From assembly GCA_003164755.1 (NCBI GenBank), contig PLUB01000052.1, positions 26,560 through 90,559 of the forward strand: DNA of 64,000 bases, read 5' to 3'. The DNA is from Methanosarcina sp. Its GTDB lineage: Archaea; Halobacteriota; Methanosarcinia; Methanosarcinales; Methanosarcinaceae. A program made the translations under genes and the position numbers. Below the pieces are notes generated by a model. The model did not search any database, had not been told where the DNA came from, and worked only from the letters and a program-made list of their open reading frames with translations. Shown piece by piece: positions 30,615 through 44,512 of the stretch (position 1 is its first letter; each line of letters begins with the position of its first letter).

Positions 30615-30618
30615 TTTT

Positions 30619-31326
30619 GTGACACACCAGAAAAGATTATCAGTTCCAAAAAGCTGGAAGATTGGGCGAAAAGGTTATAAGTGGGTTTCTACCACCTGCG
30701 CAGGGCCTCACAGCAAGAAACGTAGTCTTCCGCTCGGAATCATAATCCGAAATGTTCTCAATCTTGTGGATAACAGTAGGGAAGGTAAAAGGATCCTCTC
30801 GGAAGGCAAGGTTCTTGTGGATGGAATTTCCAGGAAAGATCTCAGGTTTCCAGTCGGGCTCTTTGATGTAGTTACTCTCCCACTCAGAAATGAATCATAT
30901 CGGATGCTTCAGGACGATAAGGGACGTCTGACACTCCACAAACTGAGTGAGACAAACGTTGACAAGCTATGCCGGATCGACAATAAGACCACACTCAAAG
31001 GAGGTAAAGTACAGCTTAATCTGAGTGATGGAACTAATATCCTCGGCTCTAACGAGTACGGGACTAGAGATTCTCTGATTCTTTCGGTTCCTGACAAAAA
31101 GGTGGTAAAACACCTCCAATTCAAGATTGGCAACCTTGCAATGGTGGTAGGCGGGCAGCACTCAGGAGAAATCGGAAAGATCAAGGATATCAAGGAAGTT
31201 AAGAGTTCCAGACACAACACTGTTACTATTTCCGGGGAAATAGATTTTGAAACGATCGAAGAATATGTAATTGTGATCGGTGAGGACAAGCCTGAGATTA
31301 GGTTGGGTGGTGATATAAATGAGTAA
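30619..31326 (+). CDS. rps4e: 30S ribosomal protein eS4
   Basis: 235 residues from a GTG start. This small-subunit protein occurs only in archaea and eukaryotes. An S4-like RNA-binding domain covers about 40-105 ([20 protein letters not shown]). A central domain follows, then a KOW-type C-terminal part ([20 protein letters not shown]). GGCAGGTGAT lies ahead of the GTG. Its last eight bases overlap rpl5. Confidence 0.95.
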   Translation: MTHQKRLSVPKSWKIGRKGYKWVSTTCAGPHSKKRSLPLGIIIRNVLNLVDNSREGKRILSEGKVLVDGISRKDLRFPVGLFDVVTLPLRNESYRMLQDDKGRLTLHKLSETNVDKLCRIDNKTTLKGGKVQLNLSDGTNILGSNEYGTRDSLILSVPDKKVVKHLQFKIGNLAMVVGGQHSGEIGKIKDIKEVKSSRHNTVTISGEIDFETIEEYVIVIGEDKPEIRLGGDINE

Positions 31327-31828
31327 CGCTATGCGCACTCCAGTCGTTGACAAGGTAATTGTCCACATGGGTGTTGGAGAAAGTGGCCAACATCTCGTGA
31401 ACGCCGAAGAAATCCTCCGGACTATTACAGGTCAGGAAATCGTAAGGTGCTTTGCCAAGAGAACTTTGCCAGCTTTTGCGATCAAGAAGAAAGAACCCAT
31501 AGGTTGCAAGGTAACTTTGAGAGGCCAGAAAGCTCAGGAGTTCCTTCAAATCGCATTAGATATCGTTGAAAAAGCTATCGTCAAGTCCCAGTTCGATTCT
31601 CTCGGAAATGTCTCTTTCGGAATTGAAGAGCACACAGATTTTCCAGGAATGAGATATGACCCAAATATAGGGGTTTTCGGAATGGACGTAACAGTTGTGA
31701 TCAAGCGCCCTGGAGAAAGAATCTGCAAGAGAAGAATCGCAACAAGGAAGATCCCGACTAACCATAGAGTCACAGTTGAGGATGCGATTGCCTTTCTTAG
31801 CGATAGTTATGGCGTGGAGGTCATTTAA
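31319..31828 (+). CDS. rpl5: 50S ribosomal protein uL5
   Basis: 169 residues, archaeal L5 that carries 5S rRNA and touches the P-site t[23 protein letters not shown] at the start, then [20 protein letters not shown] and [19 protein letters not shown]. Its stop directly abuts the rps14 start. Confidence 0.96.
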   Translation: MSNAMRTPVVDKVIVHMGVGESGQHLVNAEEILRTITGQEIVRCFAKRTLPAFAIKKKEPIGCKVTLRGQKAQEFLQIALDIVEKAIVKSQFDSLGNVSFGIEEHTDFPGMRYDPNIGVFGMDVTVVIKRPGERICKRRIATRKIPTNHRVTVEDAIAFLSDSYGVEVI

Positions 31829-32384
<556 letters not shown>

Positions 32385-32398
32385 GGAGGAAACGAAGA

Positions 32399-32929
32399 AT
32401 GGTTAAGGAGATTGCAAGAAAAATTAAAATTCCTGAAGGAGTTTCCACCTCTCTCTCACAGGATGTTTTAACAGCAAGAGGTCCGAAGGGAACTGTTGAA
32501 AGACAGTTTTGGTTTCCAGGAATTAAGATCGAAGTCAAGGAAAGAGAAGTATTGGTTGATGCCAAATCCGTAAGAATAGAACATAAAGCTATGGTTGGAA
32601 CTTTTGCCTCCCATATCAAAAATTTGGTCAAAGGTGTAAGCGAAGGGTTTGAGTGCAAGATGACAATTGTGTATGCTCACTTCCCGATGCAGGTAAAAGT
32701 TGAAGGTAAAACTCTCGTAATTGGAAATTTCCTTGGAGAAAAAAAACCAAGAGTTGCAAAAATTCTTGGCAATACTGATGTTAAGGTAAGTGGAAACGAA
32801 GTAGTTATTTCCGGAATTAACAAGGAAGACGTAGGACAGACTGCTGCAAACATTGAACAGAAAACAAAGATCCGAAGGTTCGATCCGAGGGTTTTCCAGG
32901 ATGGAATCTACATTGTTCAAAAGCCCTGA
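32399..32929 (+). CDS. rpl6: 50S ribosomal protein uL6
   Basis: 176 residues from the ATG at 32399, which has GAGGAGG ten bases upstream; an ATG six codons earlier lies ahead of that site. Two repeated alpha-beta domains are visible: [20 protein letters not shown], and [20 protein letters not shown] with [24 protein letters not shown] closes the protein. It lies near the GTPase centre of the large subunit. Confidence 0.95.
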   Translation: MVKEIARKIKIPEGVSTSLSQDVLTARGPKGTVERQFWFPGIKIEVKEREVLVDAKSVRIEHKAMVGTFASHIKNLVKGVSEGFECKMTIVYAHFPMQVKVEGKTLVIGNFLGEKKPRVAKILGNTDVKVSGNEVVISGINKEDVGQTAANIEQKTKIRRFDPRVFQDGIYIVQKP

Positions 32930-32936
32930 GGTGGCT

Positions 32937-34379
<1,443 letters not shown>

Positions 34380-34388
34380 GGTGATTAA

Positions 34389-35018
<630 letters not shown>

Positions 35019-35019
35019 A

Positions 35020-35481
35020 ATGTATGCAATTGTGAGGCTAAGAGGGCAGGTTAATGTCAGGTACACCATTGAAGACACCATGAAAATGCTTCGTTTGCAT
35101 AAGGTTAATCACTGTGTGCTCGTTCCCGAGAATCCTCATTTCAAAGGCATGATCCTGAAAGTGAAGGACTACGTTGCATATGGAAAGGTTGACACAAAAA
35201 TTCTTGCAGAGATTCTCGAAAATCGTGGAAGGCTCGAAGGTGATACTCGCTTGACAGCTAAATACATCCAGGAAAACACTACTTACGATTCAATAAATGC
35301 TTTTGCTGAAGCTTTAATAGAGGGAAAAGCTTCTCTTAAGGACATCCCAAAATTGAAGCCTATTTTTAGGCTTCATCCTCCAAGAAAAGGACATTCTGGG
35401 ATTAAAAGGACTTTTCAACAGGGTGGAGTGCTCGGAAATCATAATACAGATATCAACGTACTCCTGCATAAGATGAGATAA
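35020..35481 (+). CDS. rpl30: 50S ribosomal protein uL30
   Basis: 153 residues, the long archaeal L30/L7e form (bacterial L30 is about 60). [20 protein letters not shown] then [20 protein letters not shown]. The C-terminal half carries [28 protein letters not shown] lies ahead of the start, within the end of rps5. Confidence 0.96.
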   Translation: MYAIVRLRGQVNVRYTIEDTMKMLRLHKVNHCVLVPENPHFKGMILKVKDYVAYGKVDTKILAEILENRGRLEGDTRLTAKYIQENTTYDSINAFAEALIEGKASLKDIPKLKPIFRLHPPRKGHSGIKRTFQQGGVLGNHNTDINVLLHKMR

Positions 35482-35491
35482 GGTGGTTGAA

Positions 35492-35914
35492 ATGGATATC
35501 AAGAAGTTCAGAGGATCCAGGACCTGCGGAGGCGGGACTCATAAAAACAGGCGTGGAGCCGGAAATAGAGGAGGTCGTGGAAAAGCAGGTGGCTGTAAAC
35601 ATCATTTCGTAAGAGCGATGATAAGGGGGTACAGTTATGGAAAGCATGGTTTCAAGCGCCCTGCCGAAGTGTGTACAGATGTTTCTATAGTAAATGTGGG
35701 AGAGCTTGATGAACTTGCTCCTTATCTTGTTGAAGAGGGGCTTGCAGAAATCCAGGATGGTGCATACCATATTAACCTTGAAAATTTGGGGATTGAGAAG
35801 GTTCTCGGAAGTGGGCGCGTTACGAAGAACTGGGTCATTACCTCTGAAGAATTTTCACTATCTGCCCGTAAAAAAATTGAGAACGCTAGTGGCAGGTGTA
35901 TTAATGCTGAATGA
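35492..35914 (+). CDS. rpl15: 50S ribosomal protein uL15
   Basis: 140 residues from the ATG at 35492 ([20 protein letters not shown]). GGTGG lies eight bases upstream, and two extra in-frame codons starting with an upstream GTG-like codon are not needed. The Gly/Arg-rich N-terminus ([17 protein letters not shown]) threads into 23S rRNA. Last ribosomal gene of the run; secY follows after 142 bases. Confidence 0.95.
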   Translation: MDIKKFRGSRTCGGGTHKNRRGAGNRGGRGKAGGCKHHFVRAMIRGYSYGKHGFKRPAEVCTDVSIVNVGELDELAPYLVEEGLAEIQDGAYHINLENLGIEKVLGSGRVTKNWVITSEEFSLSARKKIENASGRCINAE

Positions 35915-36056
35915 GTAGTATCATTCTGGCATTACCTTCTTTCATTCTTTGATAATTTTTTTATATTACATGTGCTGTATATAAGATCTTATTGCGGAAT
36001 ATAGTTCAATACTTCAAGCAGTATAATCTTAATGTATGATTTGAATGGTGTAATAG

Positions 36057-37544
36057 ATGACTCTCAGGGATACATTAGAACCGTTTTTTAACAAATTACC
36101 TGCAGTAGCAAGTCCGGAAAAACATGTCCACTTTAAGAATAAACTCTGGTGGACTCTGGGAGTTCTGGTGCTATACTTTGCTTTAGCAAATGTGCCGCTC
36201 TTCGGGATGTCCAAGAATTCTGTTGACCTTTTTGAAACTTACCGTGCCGTTATAGCTGGTGCTTCAGGGTCTTTGATTCTTCTCGGAATTGGGCCGATTG
36301 TCACTGCGTCGATTGTCCTGCAACTTCTTGTTGGAGCAGATATTATCAAAATGGACCTTTCGGACCCAAAGGATCAGGCATTCTTCCAGGGAGCTCAGAA
36401 GTTCCTTGTCTTAGTCATGATCATACTAGAAGCTGTACCGCAATTAGTTGGTGGTTATCTCCAACCGGATCCAGTACTTGCTTCTGCTCTCGGTGTAGGT
36501 CTGGGAGTAATCACCCTACTACTTCTTGCCCAAATTTTCGTTGGAGGTGCACTTGTTCTTTTTATGGATGAAGTAGTTTCCAAATGGGGTATCGGGTCAG
36601 GGGTCGGGCTCTTCATAGTTGCGGGGATTTCACAGCAAATCGTTATAGGGATCGTTAACTGGCAGCTTGATAGGTCGTCTGGGCTTCCGATAGGGTTAAT
36701 TCCTAAGTGGATCTACATAGCCCAGAACACCGGGGTAGATTATCTTTTCTCAGGTAGTGGCCTTGGTTATCTGCTTATCAATGGAGGAATTCTTGCACTC
36801 CTGAGCACAGTTATTATCTTCCTGCTTGTAGTGCTTGTGGAAAGTACGAGAATAGAAATACCTCTCGCCCACAGTGCTGTAAGAGGGGCAAGGGGCCGCT
36901 TTCCTGTAAAGCTAATCTACTCCTCGGTTCTACCAATGATTCTTGTAAGGGCTCTTCAAGCTAACGTTCAGATGATTGGAATTATCCTTGCTAATCGGGG
37001 AATTACATTCCTTGGAGAGTTTCGTGAGGGATCAGTGCCTATTAACGGAATCATGTTTTATCTTTCCCCAATAAACGGTCCTCATAATTGGATTCCATCT
37101 CTAGTGAAGGATTCTTTTGTAAGCGTTGGTGCTGCAACCACTCCTGCTATCTGGCAGATAGCACTTCATGTCTTTACAGATGCTTTCATGCTTATAGTAG
37201 GTGGAATTATCTTCTCCCTTTTCTGGATAGAGACTACAGGCATGGGTGCTAAACCTACAGCTCAGAAGATTTTCGATTCAGGCATGCAGATTCCTGGTTT
37301 CAGGCGGAATATCAGCAGCATTGAAAAAGTCATGGAGCGTTATATTCCTAAAGTTACAGTGATCGGTGGGGCTTTCATAGGGATTCTTACCCTTCTTGCA
37401 AGCCTTCTTGGTACTCTTGGAAGTGCTGGAGGTACAGGGTTGTTGCTGACTGTGAGTATCGTGTATCGTCTTTATGAGGACATAGCTTCTGAGCAGATTA
37501 TGGAGATGCATCCGATGATTCGCTCCTTCTTCGGGGAGGAGTAA
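36057..37544 (+). CDS. secY: preprotein translocase subunit SecY
   Basis: 495 residues, with the ten membrane helices of the Sec61-alpha/SecY channel. The plug and first helices follow KNKLWWTLGVLVLYFALANV. The cytoplasmic loop before helix 7 has ESTRIEIPLAHSAVRGARGR, a ribosome-binding site. It exports the pilins and the glycine-rich proteins of this window among others. The 142-base gap to rpl15 contains AATTTTTTTATATTAC, a plausible TATA box, so secY may have its own promoter in addition to read-through. Confidence 0.97.
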   Translation: MTLRDTLEPFFNKLPAVASPEKHVHFKNKLWWTLGVLVLYFALANVPLFGMSKNSVDLFETYRAVIAGASGSLILLGIGPIVTASIVLQLLVGADIIKMDLSDPKDQAFFQGAQKFLVLVMIILEAVPQLVGGYLQPDPVLASALGVGLGVITLLLLAQIFVGGALVLFMDEVVSKWGIGSGVGLFIVAGISQQIVIGIVNWQLDRSSGLPIGLIPKWIYIAQNTGVDYLFSGSGLGYLLINGGILALLSTVIIFLLVVLVESTRIEIPLAHSAVRGARGRFPVKLIYSSVLPMILVRALQANVQMIGIILANRGITFLGEFREGSVPINGIMFYLSPINGPHNWIPSLVKDSFVSVGAATTPAIWQIALHVFTDAFMLIVGGIIFSLFWIETTGMGAKPTAQKIFDSGMQIPGFRRNISSIEKVMERYIPKVTVIGGAFIGILTLLASLLGTLGSAGGTGLLLTVSIVYRLYEDIASEQIMEMHPMIRSFFGEE

Positions 37545-37625
37545 GGTTATTTTTTACTTTAGGAAAGAATTCAATCTAAATATAACTACAACAATTTAAC
37601 AAGGATATAAGAACGGGATCTTCGA

Positions 37626-38276
37626 ATGAATCTAATATTATTTGGGCCTCCAGGTGCTGGAAAGGGCACACAGGCCAAAAAACTGGTTGACTTCTATGGA
37701 ATTCCGCAAATATCCACAGGGGATATCCTGCGGGCAAATGTTAGGGAAGGCACTGAATTGGGTTTTGTAGCTAAGGCATATATGGATAAAGGAGATCTTG
37801 TTCCTGATGAAGTGCTTATAGGGATCATTAAGAACCGCTTGAAAGAACCTGACTGCAAAATAGGTTTTATCCTTGACGGTTATCCAAGGACTGTCTCTCA
37901 AGCAAATGCGCTTGAAGTCATTTTGGATGAAATAAACAAACCTTTAGATGTTATTCTTAACCTTGAAGTGCCTAACAAAAAGCTGATAGAAAGGATAAGC
38001 GGTAGGCTGATTTGTAGAAACTGTGGAGCAAGTTATCACAGGATTTTTAACCAACCGAAAAAAGAAGGTATATGTGATATCTGCGGGGATGAAATTTACC
38101 AGAGGTCCGACGACAAAGAAGAGTCAGTCCAAAATCGCTTGAATGTTTATAAAATGCAGACTCAGCTCCTTATAGATTACTATTTTAAAAAAGGTATATT
38201 GGTAACTCTCGAAGGTAATAAGGAGATAGATGAGGTTTTAGAAGATATCAAGGTAGTTCTTGCAAAACTTGCCTGA
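37626..38276 (+). CDS. adk: adenylate kinase with zinc-binding LID
   Basis: 216 residues, interconverting AMP, ADP and ATP. P-loop GPPGAGKGTQAK (about 7-18), AMP site STGDILRANV, NMP-binding DGYPRTVSQA. The LID carries CRNCG and CDICG, a four-Cys zinc site. It is the bacterial-type kinase, not the short archaeal trimeric type, as in Methanosarcina and halophiles. It follows secY by 81 bases, the common order. The DUF106 and cmk genes that usually come next are 20 kb away. Confidence 0.95.
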   Translation: MNLILFGPPGAGKGTQAKKLVDFYGIPQISTGDILRANVREGTELGFVAKAYMDKGDLVPDEVLIGIIKNRLKEPDCKIGFILDGYPRTVSQANALEVILDEINKPLDVILNLEVPNKKLIERISGRLICRNCGASYHRIFNQPKKEGICDICGDEIYQRSDDKEESVQNRLNVYKMQTQLLIDYYFKKGILVTLEGNKEIDEVLEDIKVVLAKLA

Positions 38277-38516
38277 AATTTTTATCTTTTCTTTACTTTC
38301 ATATTTTTCGCATGAGTTTTTGAAAATTGCAAACATAAGGTCCTCTTCAGTTTTTCCAAAAAAATGATGCATATTCTTTTTTCAGATTTGATCATAACTC
38401 CAGGAAACGATATATTTTCATTTGTTGCCCTTTTGTTTTGCCGAATACCATATAGCTTGCTTATAGATTGGAAACTTCCCCAAGAAACGTTATTTGACTA
38501 AATGATTTATGTTTTA
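38277..38516. other. intergenic region after adk
   Basis: It contains the T-rich tail TTTTTATCTTTTCTTTACTTTC right after the adk stop, a likely transcription end for the ribosomal operon, and the beginning of repeat R similarity (GGAAACTTCCCC onward). Confidence 0.4.
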
Positions 38517-38790
38517 AGCTACCTTTGTACTATAGAATGGAAATACGGCATTCAAATTATTGTATTTATAATATAATGCATCCTATTTTGTTTAGTATAA
38601 AGTATTTAGAAAAATTTTTATTAGAAAAAGATATCCTCAATTATTTTAAATTATTATGCTTTAAAATTGATATAAGTACTGTTTTGAGTTTGATCCAATC
38701 TTACTGATGTTAATCATGTATATCTCTTAGTTGATGCTGAACCAAAATATCCTCTTCTAAGAGTGATGTAGATTATAAAAATTGTCACAG
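38517..38790. repeat. long dispersed repeat family R, copy 3
   Basis: It shares TTTTAAGCTACCTTTGTAC, GTATAAAGTA, TACTGTTTTGAGTTTGAT, ATCATGTATATCTCTTAGTT, GAACCAAAATATCCTCTTCT and GAGTGATG in order with copy 1. Upstream similarity to copy 1 extends from about 38470. It lies immediately beyond adk, at the supposed inversion breakpoint. Confidence 0.6.
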
Positions 38791-38808
38791 CAAGTATCCA
38801 GCATCGAA

Positions 38809-38946
38809 ATGATTCGCTATGGTCTGGATGAGGAGCTTTCTGAAATTAGGAAAAAAGAGCTCCTTTTCCTTAGAGAATATATATCGTTTAAGACTATCGA
38901 GCTTATTCCAGAAATCAAAATTTGCTTCTTTAAATCTCATTTTTGA
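38809..38946 (+). pseudogene. short coding remnant, unrecognised
   Basis: A 45-codon frame (MIRYGLDEELSEIRKKELLF, then LREYISFKTIELIPEIKICF) has a strongly protein-like composition with amphipathic helices. No ribosome site is visible, and the frame ends abruptly in repeat-rich DNA. Probably the remains of a longer gene; no family assigned. Confidence 0.3.
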
Positions 38947-39230
38947 GTAAACGATCATTGGGTTCTTTATGAAGAAAACTTCCCAAATTCGTCATGATTA
39001 AGAATGAGCTCATCGCAAAACTAATTTTATCTCAAATCAGTAAATTTTCATAACTAGTACTGCGATTCCAAAGTATATTCAAAACCTGGACTTGTGAACC
39101 TGTCTATAGATCATGGATTTCCTACAAAACAAGGGATCTATTTTGGAATCGATACACTAGTTTTCATGATCAGAAACTCAATTGATTATTATAACATGAG
39201 ATTCAGATAAGTTATTTTGAGTTTTGGGAT

Positions 39231-39722
39231 GAGCTCTGAATTAACTCTTTTCCTGCTTTCAGTGCCGGAGCTGAAGGAGCGCTGCATTTTTTCAAAATCT
39301 CAAGCAGTTCTTCGACATTAATAAGCGTGATTTCCATAGAGTTTTTCGAAAGCTCTTCGTAGCAAGCAGCATTCTAAAAATGATGGCATTCGGAAAGCTT
39401 TTTCCATAGAAGGGATAAAAAGGTCATCGTTCCGACCATTCCAGCTATAGGATCAGAGGAAACATAAAGATAACTCCGGAAGTAAGGACAATATATAAGA
39501 TTGTGCTTCATGGAAATCACCTGTCCTCTTGCATCAACGAGAATGCTTCCAACCTCACCGTAAGTAGGAGTTCACGGTGGAATTAAAGCACGACAGGACC
39601 AGGCATAAGGCTCATTAGGATGATTGGGAATGGGTCTGTATTCAACCGGCCAACTCTTTCGGTCAATTGCTTTTTCATTTCTTGAATCGATTTTATTCAG
39701 GATTTCCGATCTAACCTCTCTA
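39231..39722 (-). pseudogene. decayed conserved protein with in-frame TGA and TAG
   Basis: Read on the minus strand in one continuous frame, the sequence gives EVRSEILNKIDSRNEKAI, SWPVEYRPIPNHPNEPYAWS, CRALIPP, TGA, TPTYGEVGSILVDARGQVIS, DPIAGMVGTMTFLSLLWKKL, SECHHF, TAG, NAACYEELSKNSMEIT and LLEILKKCSAPSAPALKAGK. No frameshift is needed over about 480 bases, only two stops and a missing start. I do not recognise the family. TAG could encode pyrrolysine in this genus, but TGA cannot, so it is a recent pseudogene. Confidence 0.6.
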
Positions 39723-39903
39723 ATTTTTTAAAATTCTCCATTCTCCTTCTTTTTTTAAAATGAATCTTTGAATGGGGTTTTTGCCCTGAAATGTTATTAA
39801 AATACACAAAGAAAAAAATAGATACATACTTTTGATGCTTAAATATATAACTTTATATTTCAATTATTTGTTGTTGATTACTATAGTAAAATTAAGTGCA
39901 GAG

Positions 39904-40288
39904 ATGAAAACTGTCTTTTCAAAGGTAAATATTTCTCCTGTGGCTACCGCTTCAAAGGATGGAATTTCTCATGTAGTACCGATCGGGTTCTACCAGCTTG
40001 TGGATAATGAAACAATCTGGATTGAAGACAATTTCATGGGTAAATGCCTGGAAAATCTTGGAAAAAATTAAAATGTTGGAGTCTATTTATGGGGGCCGGA
40101 GACCGCCGGCTTCTTTCAGATAAAGGGTAAAGTGGAAGTTATCAGTTCAGGATAGAAGTTCGATAAAATGAAGGCATGTGTGCAGCAGCAAAGCCCTGGA
40201 TTCCTGCAAAGAACCTTATATAAGTCAAGATTAGCGAGATCTTCCATGTGCTACCGGCCCGGGCGCAGGAAAGAAATCGCTATGATAT
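39904..40288 (+). pseudogene. pyridoxamine 5'-phosphate oxidase-like FMN-binding protein, broken
   Basis: MKTVFSKVNISPVATASKDG, then VVPIGFYQLVDNETIWIEDN and CLENLGKN before TAA. The frame continues NVGVYLWGPETAGFFQIKGK and VEVISSG, then TAG, then further degenerate sequence ending AGKKIA-like in another frame. This is the split-barrel flavin-nucleotide-binding family found widely in methanogens. Two stops and a later frameshift break it. An extra 24 codons before the Met belong to non-conserved DNA. Confidence 0.75.
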
Positions 40289-40401
40289 AAGCTAAGATTA
40301 TAGTTATATCAAGATTACTTAGTTATATCAAGAGTACTTTATCTCGAAAGGTATTCAGGGAGCATACAGATCAAAATAATCTCTGGAACGTGAGTGTGAA
40401 A

Positions 40402-40620
40402 ATGGCTGAAGCGAAGGATAATCCTCCTACTTTTTGTGAAAAGTTCTGTATAGTTTGCAAGGGTGCTAGGGAAGGGAATATAATTTGCAAGTATATCCAG
40501 GACATTGAACTGAAAATTTCCGGAAAAAATGGCTGTATTTGGGGAGCGGCAAGGAAAATATATTACGGAGTTACTCCTGATCAAAAACTCCCTAAAAAAC
40601 TGCCTAAAACTCAAAAATGA
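40402..40620 (+). CDS. small Cys-rich protein of unknown function
   Basis: 72 residues from the ATG at 40402 (MAEAKDNPPTFCEKFCIVCK); a GTG four codons upstream is an alternative. Five Cys are present: FCEKFCIVC, then IICKYIQ and NGCIWGAARK. The spacing suggests metal or disulfide binding. No membrane helix or signal. It stands between relics, with no operon partner. It may be a genuine lineage-specific small protein; the Lys-rich end (LPKKLPKTQK) is unusual. No family assigned. Confidence 0.45.
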   Translation: MAEAKDNPPTFCEKFCIVCKGAREGNIICKYIQDIELKISGKNGCIWGAARKIYYGVTPDQKLPKKLPKTQK

Positions 40621-41535
40621 AAAAATAACCCCAACGAGAAAGATAATCCTCTGCCAAATAGGCAGGTACCGAAGGTTCTGTGAAATTTGCTCTCATCCCT
40701 TAGTCTTCTTTTCTGATTACGGTTTCATTACTTATATGCTTGTTTCTTGTTATTCAATTTTCCATTATATAGATAAGCTTTGCATATTGTTTTGACAACT
40801 CGATTATTCTATTACTTATAGGGATGTACAAATTTCTACCGATTACACACTAGTAAATGCAAAAAAAGTATTAAAAAAGCATATCAAAATTAAACGAGTT
40901 CTATTGCTATTTATTTTTATTAAATTAATCGTGAAAATTATTTTATCAAAATAAATTTACAGCGCATTCAAAGTCAAGTTTCTACATACTTAGTTTAATT
41001 TGTTCATCTGAGTCGGATTTCATACTTAATCATGTCTTGATATTTCTGATTTTACAGAGCTTGCAGTACACTGCCAAGGTTGTAGAATAATAAGAGAAAA
41101 TAAGAGAAAAACTACCATGTTGCAATAACTATTAAGTTGCTATGCTTTTATGGCAAAACTATTGAACTTTTGTTCGTTCCAAAGATCCTACTTTTTACAG
41201 ACATCAGATATATTACAATATATTATTTGTCAGGATTTCAGATACTGACATCTGGTGTTAATTTCAAAAAGTATCTTTCTAGGACATCCTAAGGACTTGG
41301 AACTTCTCATCCATGAATTTTTACTGTTTCTGTTTCGAGATTTTCTTGATAAGTCCTTAACACGGCTTTGACTGCGTTTTGAAGCTCTTCCGACAGTCTG
41401 CTTTCAGCAGCTACAAAGCCACATAATAAAAATCTGCTGATACGTTATTTTATTACTCAGAAGTGATATCAAATAATAAATTCTTCCTACTTGAGTAGGT
41501 TTTAACACGTCTTACAATGCTGCAAATTTTATTCT
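40621..41535. other. gene-poor gap
   Basis: No intact gene. A tandem duplication TAAGAGAAAA occurs twice near 41090-41110. On the minus strand, 41310-41450 reads VAAESRLSEELQNAVKAVLR and then TYQENLETETVKIHG in one frame, probably the end of a lost gene; family unknown. Confidence 0.4.
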
Positions 41536-42645
41536 TTATACCATACTCAGTTCTCTGAGCCGGTTAGGTAGGTATACCTCGGTTACAAAATCCAGACCTT
41601 TCCCGGCAAAGGCCTGTTGTTCAGCCTTTTTTCCTATATCAAGCTGTAGCTGGATTTGCTCCTTCCAGTATTTAGATTCAAAACGTGGATCTGAAAGTTC
41701 ACTGCGTAATGCGCTGATATCCTGTTCTGTGAGCTTGTCAGTAGAAAGCTCGTATTCAACTATATCTGAGGGCTGGAGACCCAGGAATTTGGCTGCTGGA
41801 GTGGCCATGAATTCCGATAGATGTGCACTTTTTATAGCTCCATAGGCTACAGAGGCATAAATTCTGTAGGACCAGGGGTCGCCGTCAGTAAAGACAGCTA
41901 CGGGTATACCCAATTCCTCGTTCATTCGCTTGATGATTCTGCGGGTTGATCTTGCAGGTTGGCCTTTGAGATGGACAAGTATTGCTTTGTAGGCCTCATC
42001 AAAACCATTCTCCATCAGCCGTGCATACATTCCTCCTGTCTCTATAGCAATAATCATATTGGCTTCATGGCCCTTAAATTCTATATTTTCCACGTTAAAA
42101 GGAATCTGGTATCCTCCTTCTCCGACATCTCTCTGGCAGTGGATATTCCGCTCTCCTCGCTTTGTCTTTTCTGATATCTCAATAGGCCCAAACATCGTAG
42201 CTCCGTCTTCTTCAGGACGCATGTGGAAATATTCTCTCTGAAGACTGGTTAGGAGTTCCAGATCTTCGATTAGACGGTCACTTTCAGTTTGTTCCTTAAA
42301 CTTGGCGGAGTCCCAGCCCTCAGATATATAGTAAAGTTCTCTAAGTGTCGAACCACGATTCTGGGCCAGGTGCTCTTTTATGAGAAAATCTGTCGCATAA
42401 GTCGTCTTCAGGAGCTGAAATGCACCTTTTACTGTTTTTGCACTCCTTTCGCTTTCTCTATCCCCATAGACCCATACCTCACTCTCGTCGGAATATTCTA
42501 TATTTGCCTTTGTTCGGCTGGGAAGGCTGACGCTTGGGATAACCTCATTTTCAAATTGGTCATAAATTCTTCCTGCAAGCTCAAGCAGTCTGTCTCTTGC
42601 TATGGTATCCCTTGAAGTTGTTTTGCTATTTGTTTCTCTGGCCAT
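41536..42645 (-). CDS. top6A: DNA topoisomerase VI subunit A (Spo11-like)
   Basis: 369 residues. The strand-cleaving subunit of type IIB topoisomerase. The winged-helix domain holds the catalytic Tyr in [15 protein letters not shown] (Y105 or Y106). The Toprim domain has the Glu of [13 protein letters not shown] and the acidic pair in [19 protein letters not shown]. It works with top6B to relax and unlink DNA. It begins one base after the end of the top6B gene, so the two are co-transcribed. Confidence 0.96.
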   Translation of the reverse strand: MARETNSKTTSRDTIARDRLLELAGRIYDQFENEVIPSVSLPSRTKANIEYSDESEVWVYGDRESERSAKTVKGAFQLLKTTYATDFLIKEHLAQNRGSTLRELYYISEGWDSAKFKEQTESDRLIEDLELLTSLQREYFHMRPEEDGATMFGPIEISEKTKRGERNIHCQRDVGEGGYQIPFNVENIEFKGHEANMIIAIETGGMYARLMENGFDEAYKAILVHLKGQPARSTRRIIKRMNEELGIPVAVFTDGDPWSYRIYASVAYGAIKSAHLSEFMATPAAKFLGLQPSDIVEYELSTDKLTEQDISALRSELSDPRFESKYWKEQIQLQLDIGKKAEQQAFAGKGLDFVTEVYLPNRLRELSMV

Positions 42646-42646
42646 T

Positions 42647-44512
42647 TTATATCTCCTTAAAGGCCTTTGCTCCTGTTACCAGCTCTTCTTCGATCCCTTC
42701 TACAATGAGATCAGGAAGTTTTCCTAGCTCTTTGTCTGTTGCATGTTCTATCATGTAGCTGAGCACCTTTGAAGATCCTACCACTACCGAAACTTCCCAT
42801 ATATAATCGTAATCGTTACCCATAGTCACAACTTTTGGCTCAGGCTTTGCCCTACTGATTGTCCAGGGCAGCATCTCATGTATCCTAAAGGAATGTGTTG
42901 AGCTCCCAAAATTTTTAATTTTTATTACAACCTGTGCAGTCTCAGAATCGTTCATTTTTACTTTTCTGTACACAAGCAGATTCCCCATAATCATTGCAAC
43001 AACAGGATTTATGTCAGGGACCTCTTTGTCCAGGATGTTTGCAACCTTCAATGCCATTTTTGGGAGCACTTTTGTGATAATTATTTCTTTTTCCCGGCGT
43101 TTCTTGAGATTGTCTTGCTTGCCCAAATAGTGTTTAAGTTTTCTGGCAACATCTTTGATTGCAAGGTTCACTTCTTCTTTTATTACAGGAATGTCAGCAA
43201 TAGCGTCCTTTGATTCTGATGTAAAGGGCACATTGATGGAAGCTACATGAATTAGAAGGATTGCAGGCCCTACAGGAATCCCACCCCCAGGCTGGTTTAG
43301 GCCGTACTGCTTCCACTTAATATCTTCAACTGCGTGTGTGGTCACGCAGCCTCCTTGCTGGTAAAGCAAAGGAACACGGTTAGCAAAACGCATTATGCTT
43401 ATTTTTTCTTCTTTCGATAGATTTCCCCCATAAGCCAGCCCCACTTCTACCACAAAGGGATTTCCTGAATATACAGCCGGTTTTCGTGTGCTTGTGGCAA
43501 TAAAGTCCACTTTAGTTTCTTTTTCAAGCCCCCTGTAAATCAGCTCTTCGCCGATTGGGGAAAGACAGTCTGTGGGAGGCGCCATGATCTTTACTTTTTC
43601 AAACGACTCAATTAGTTTTCTTGCTTCATGATGGCTAAGAAAATGGGGGTCTATTTCAGGATCAAGTCCTGCAGCCTTACATATTTCCTCGGCAGTGAGT
43701 AGGCCTATTTTACAAAAAGAGTATCTAAGAAAAGAGGCAAGTTTTTGGCGCTCAGTGTGATGCAGCATTTTCATAAGAGTACCGAGCTCGATACCTTCTG
43801 GATGGGGCAAGATTTCTTCTGAAAAGTCCGGCATTTTATCTGTGGCCCTTTCAAAAACTTCCTCGTTGCCGTCAGGTTCGATAAGGATAATCCTTGCATG
43901 AGGGTTTACAATTGCTGTGGCTTTGAGGTACTCATAAATAGATTGCCTTCTTCCTTTTACGTAGGCAGCCTTCATCTCCAGCTCTATCTGGGTCCCATGG
44001 GCGCGAAACCAGTCCTTTACGTCGTCTTTCTGAATATCGGGCTCATTAGTGCTGGTATTGATCATGAGCTCATAATAATGGGCCAGGGTATTAAGCCCTG
44101 TCTTGGAGAGGATTTTCGTATGCTTGCCTGTGGTCATCTGGCTATAGAGCACGGCTGCGGAAATTCCTATTCCCTGTTGTCCCCTGCTCTGTTTGAGGGA
44201 ATGAAACCTTGAACCATACAGTAATTTTGCAAAAACTTTTGGTATTTGCTCTTTTACGATTCCTGGTCCATTGTCTTCTATAATGACGGTTACGTAGTCC
44301 TGTTCCACCCTTTCAATCTGGATAAGGATGTCAGGCAGGATTCCTGCTTCTTCGCAGGCATCCAAAGCGTTGTCAACGGCTTCTTTTACTGTTGTAATAA
44401 GGCTTCGGGGTGCAGAGTCAAAACCTAGGATATGCCTATTTTTTTCAAAAAATTCGGCGACACTTATCGACTTTTGTTTTTTGGCAAGTTCTTCTGCAAT
44501 ATGGACTTCCAT
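42647..44512 (-). CDS. top6B: DNA topoisomerase VI subunit B
   Basis: 621 residues. GHKL ATPase domain at the N-terminus: [14 protein letters not shown] (Mg-binding Asn), IIEDNGPGI, and [20 protein letters not shown]. The H2TH and transducer domains follow, with the switch Lys in [20 protein letters not shown] nearby. The C-terminal immunoglobulin-like domain is as in Methanosarcina mazei topo VI. It is upstream partner of top6A. Confidence 0.96.
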   Translation of the reverse strand: MEVHIAEELAKKQKSISVAEFFEKNRHILGFDSAPRSLITTVKEAVDNALDACEEAGILPDILIQIERVEQDYVTVIIEDNGPGIVKEQIPKVFAKLLYGSRFHSLKQSRGQQGIGISAAVLYSQMTTGKHTKILSKTGLNTLAHYYELMINTSTNEPDIQKDDVKDWFRAHGTQIELEMKAAYVKGRRQSIYEYLKATAIVNPHARIILIEPDGNEEVFERATDKMPDFSEEILPHPEGIELGTLMKMLHHTERQKLASFLRYSFCKIGLLTAEEICKAAGLDPEIDPHFLSHHEARKLIESFEKVKIMAPPTDCLSPIGEELIYRGLEKETKVDFIATSTRKPAVYSGNPFVVEVGLAYGGNLSKEEKISIMRFANRVPLLYQQGGCVTTHAVEDIKWKQYGLNQPGGGIPVGPAILLIHVASINVPFTSESKDAIADIPVIKEEVNLAIKDVARKLKHYLGKQDNLKKRREKEIIITKVLPKMALKVANILDKEVPDINPVVAMIMGNLLVYRKVKMNDSETAQVVIKIKNFGSSTHSFRIHEMLPWTISRAKPEPKVVTMGNDYDYIWEVSVVVGSSKVLSYMIEHATDKELGKLPDLIVEGIEEELVTGAKAFKEI

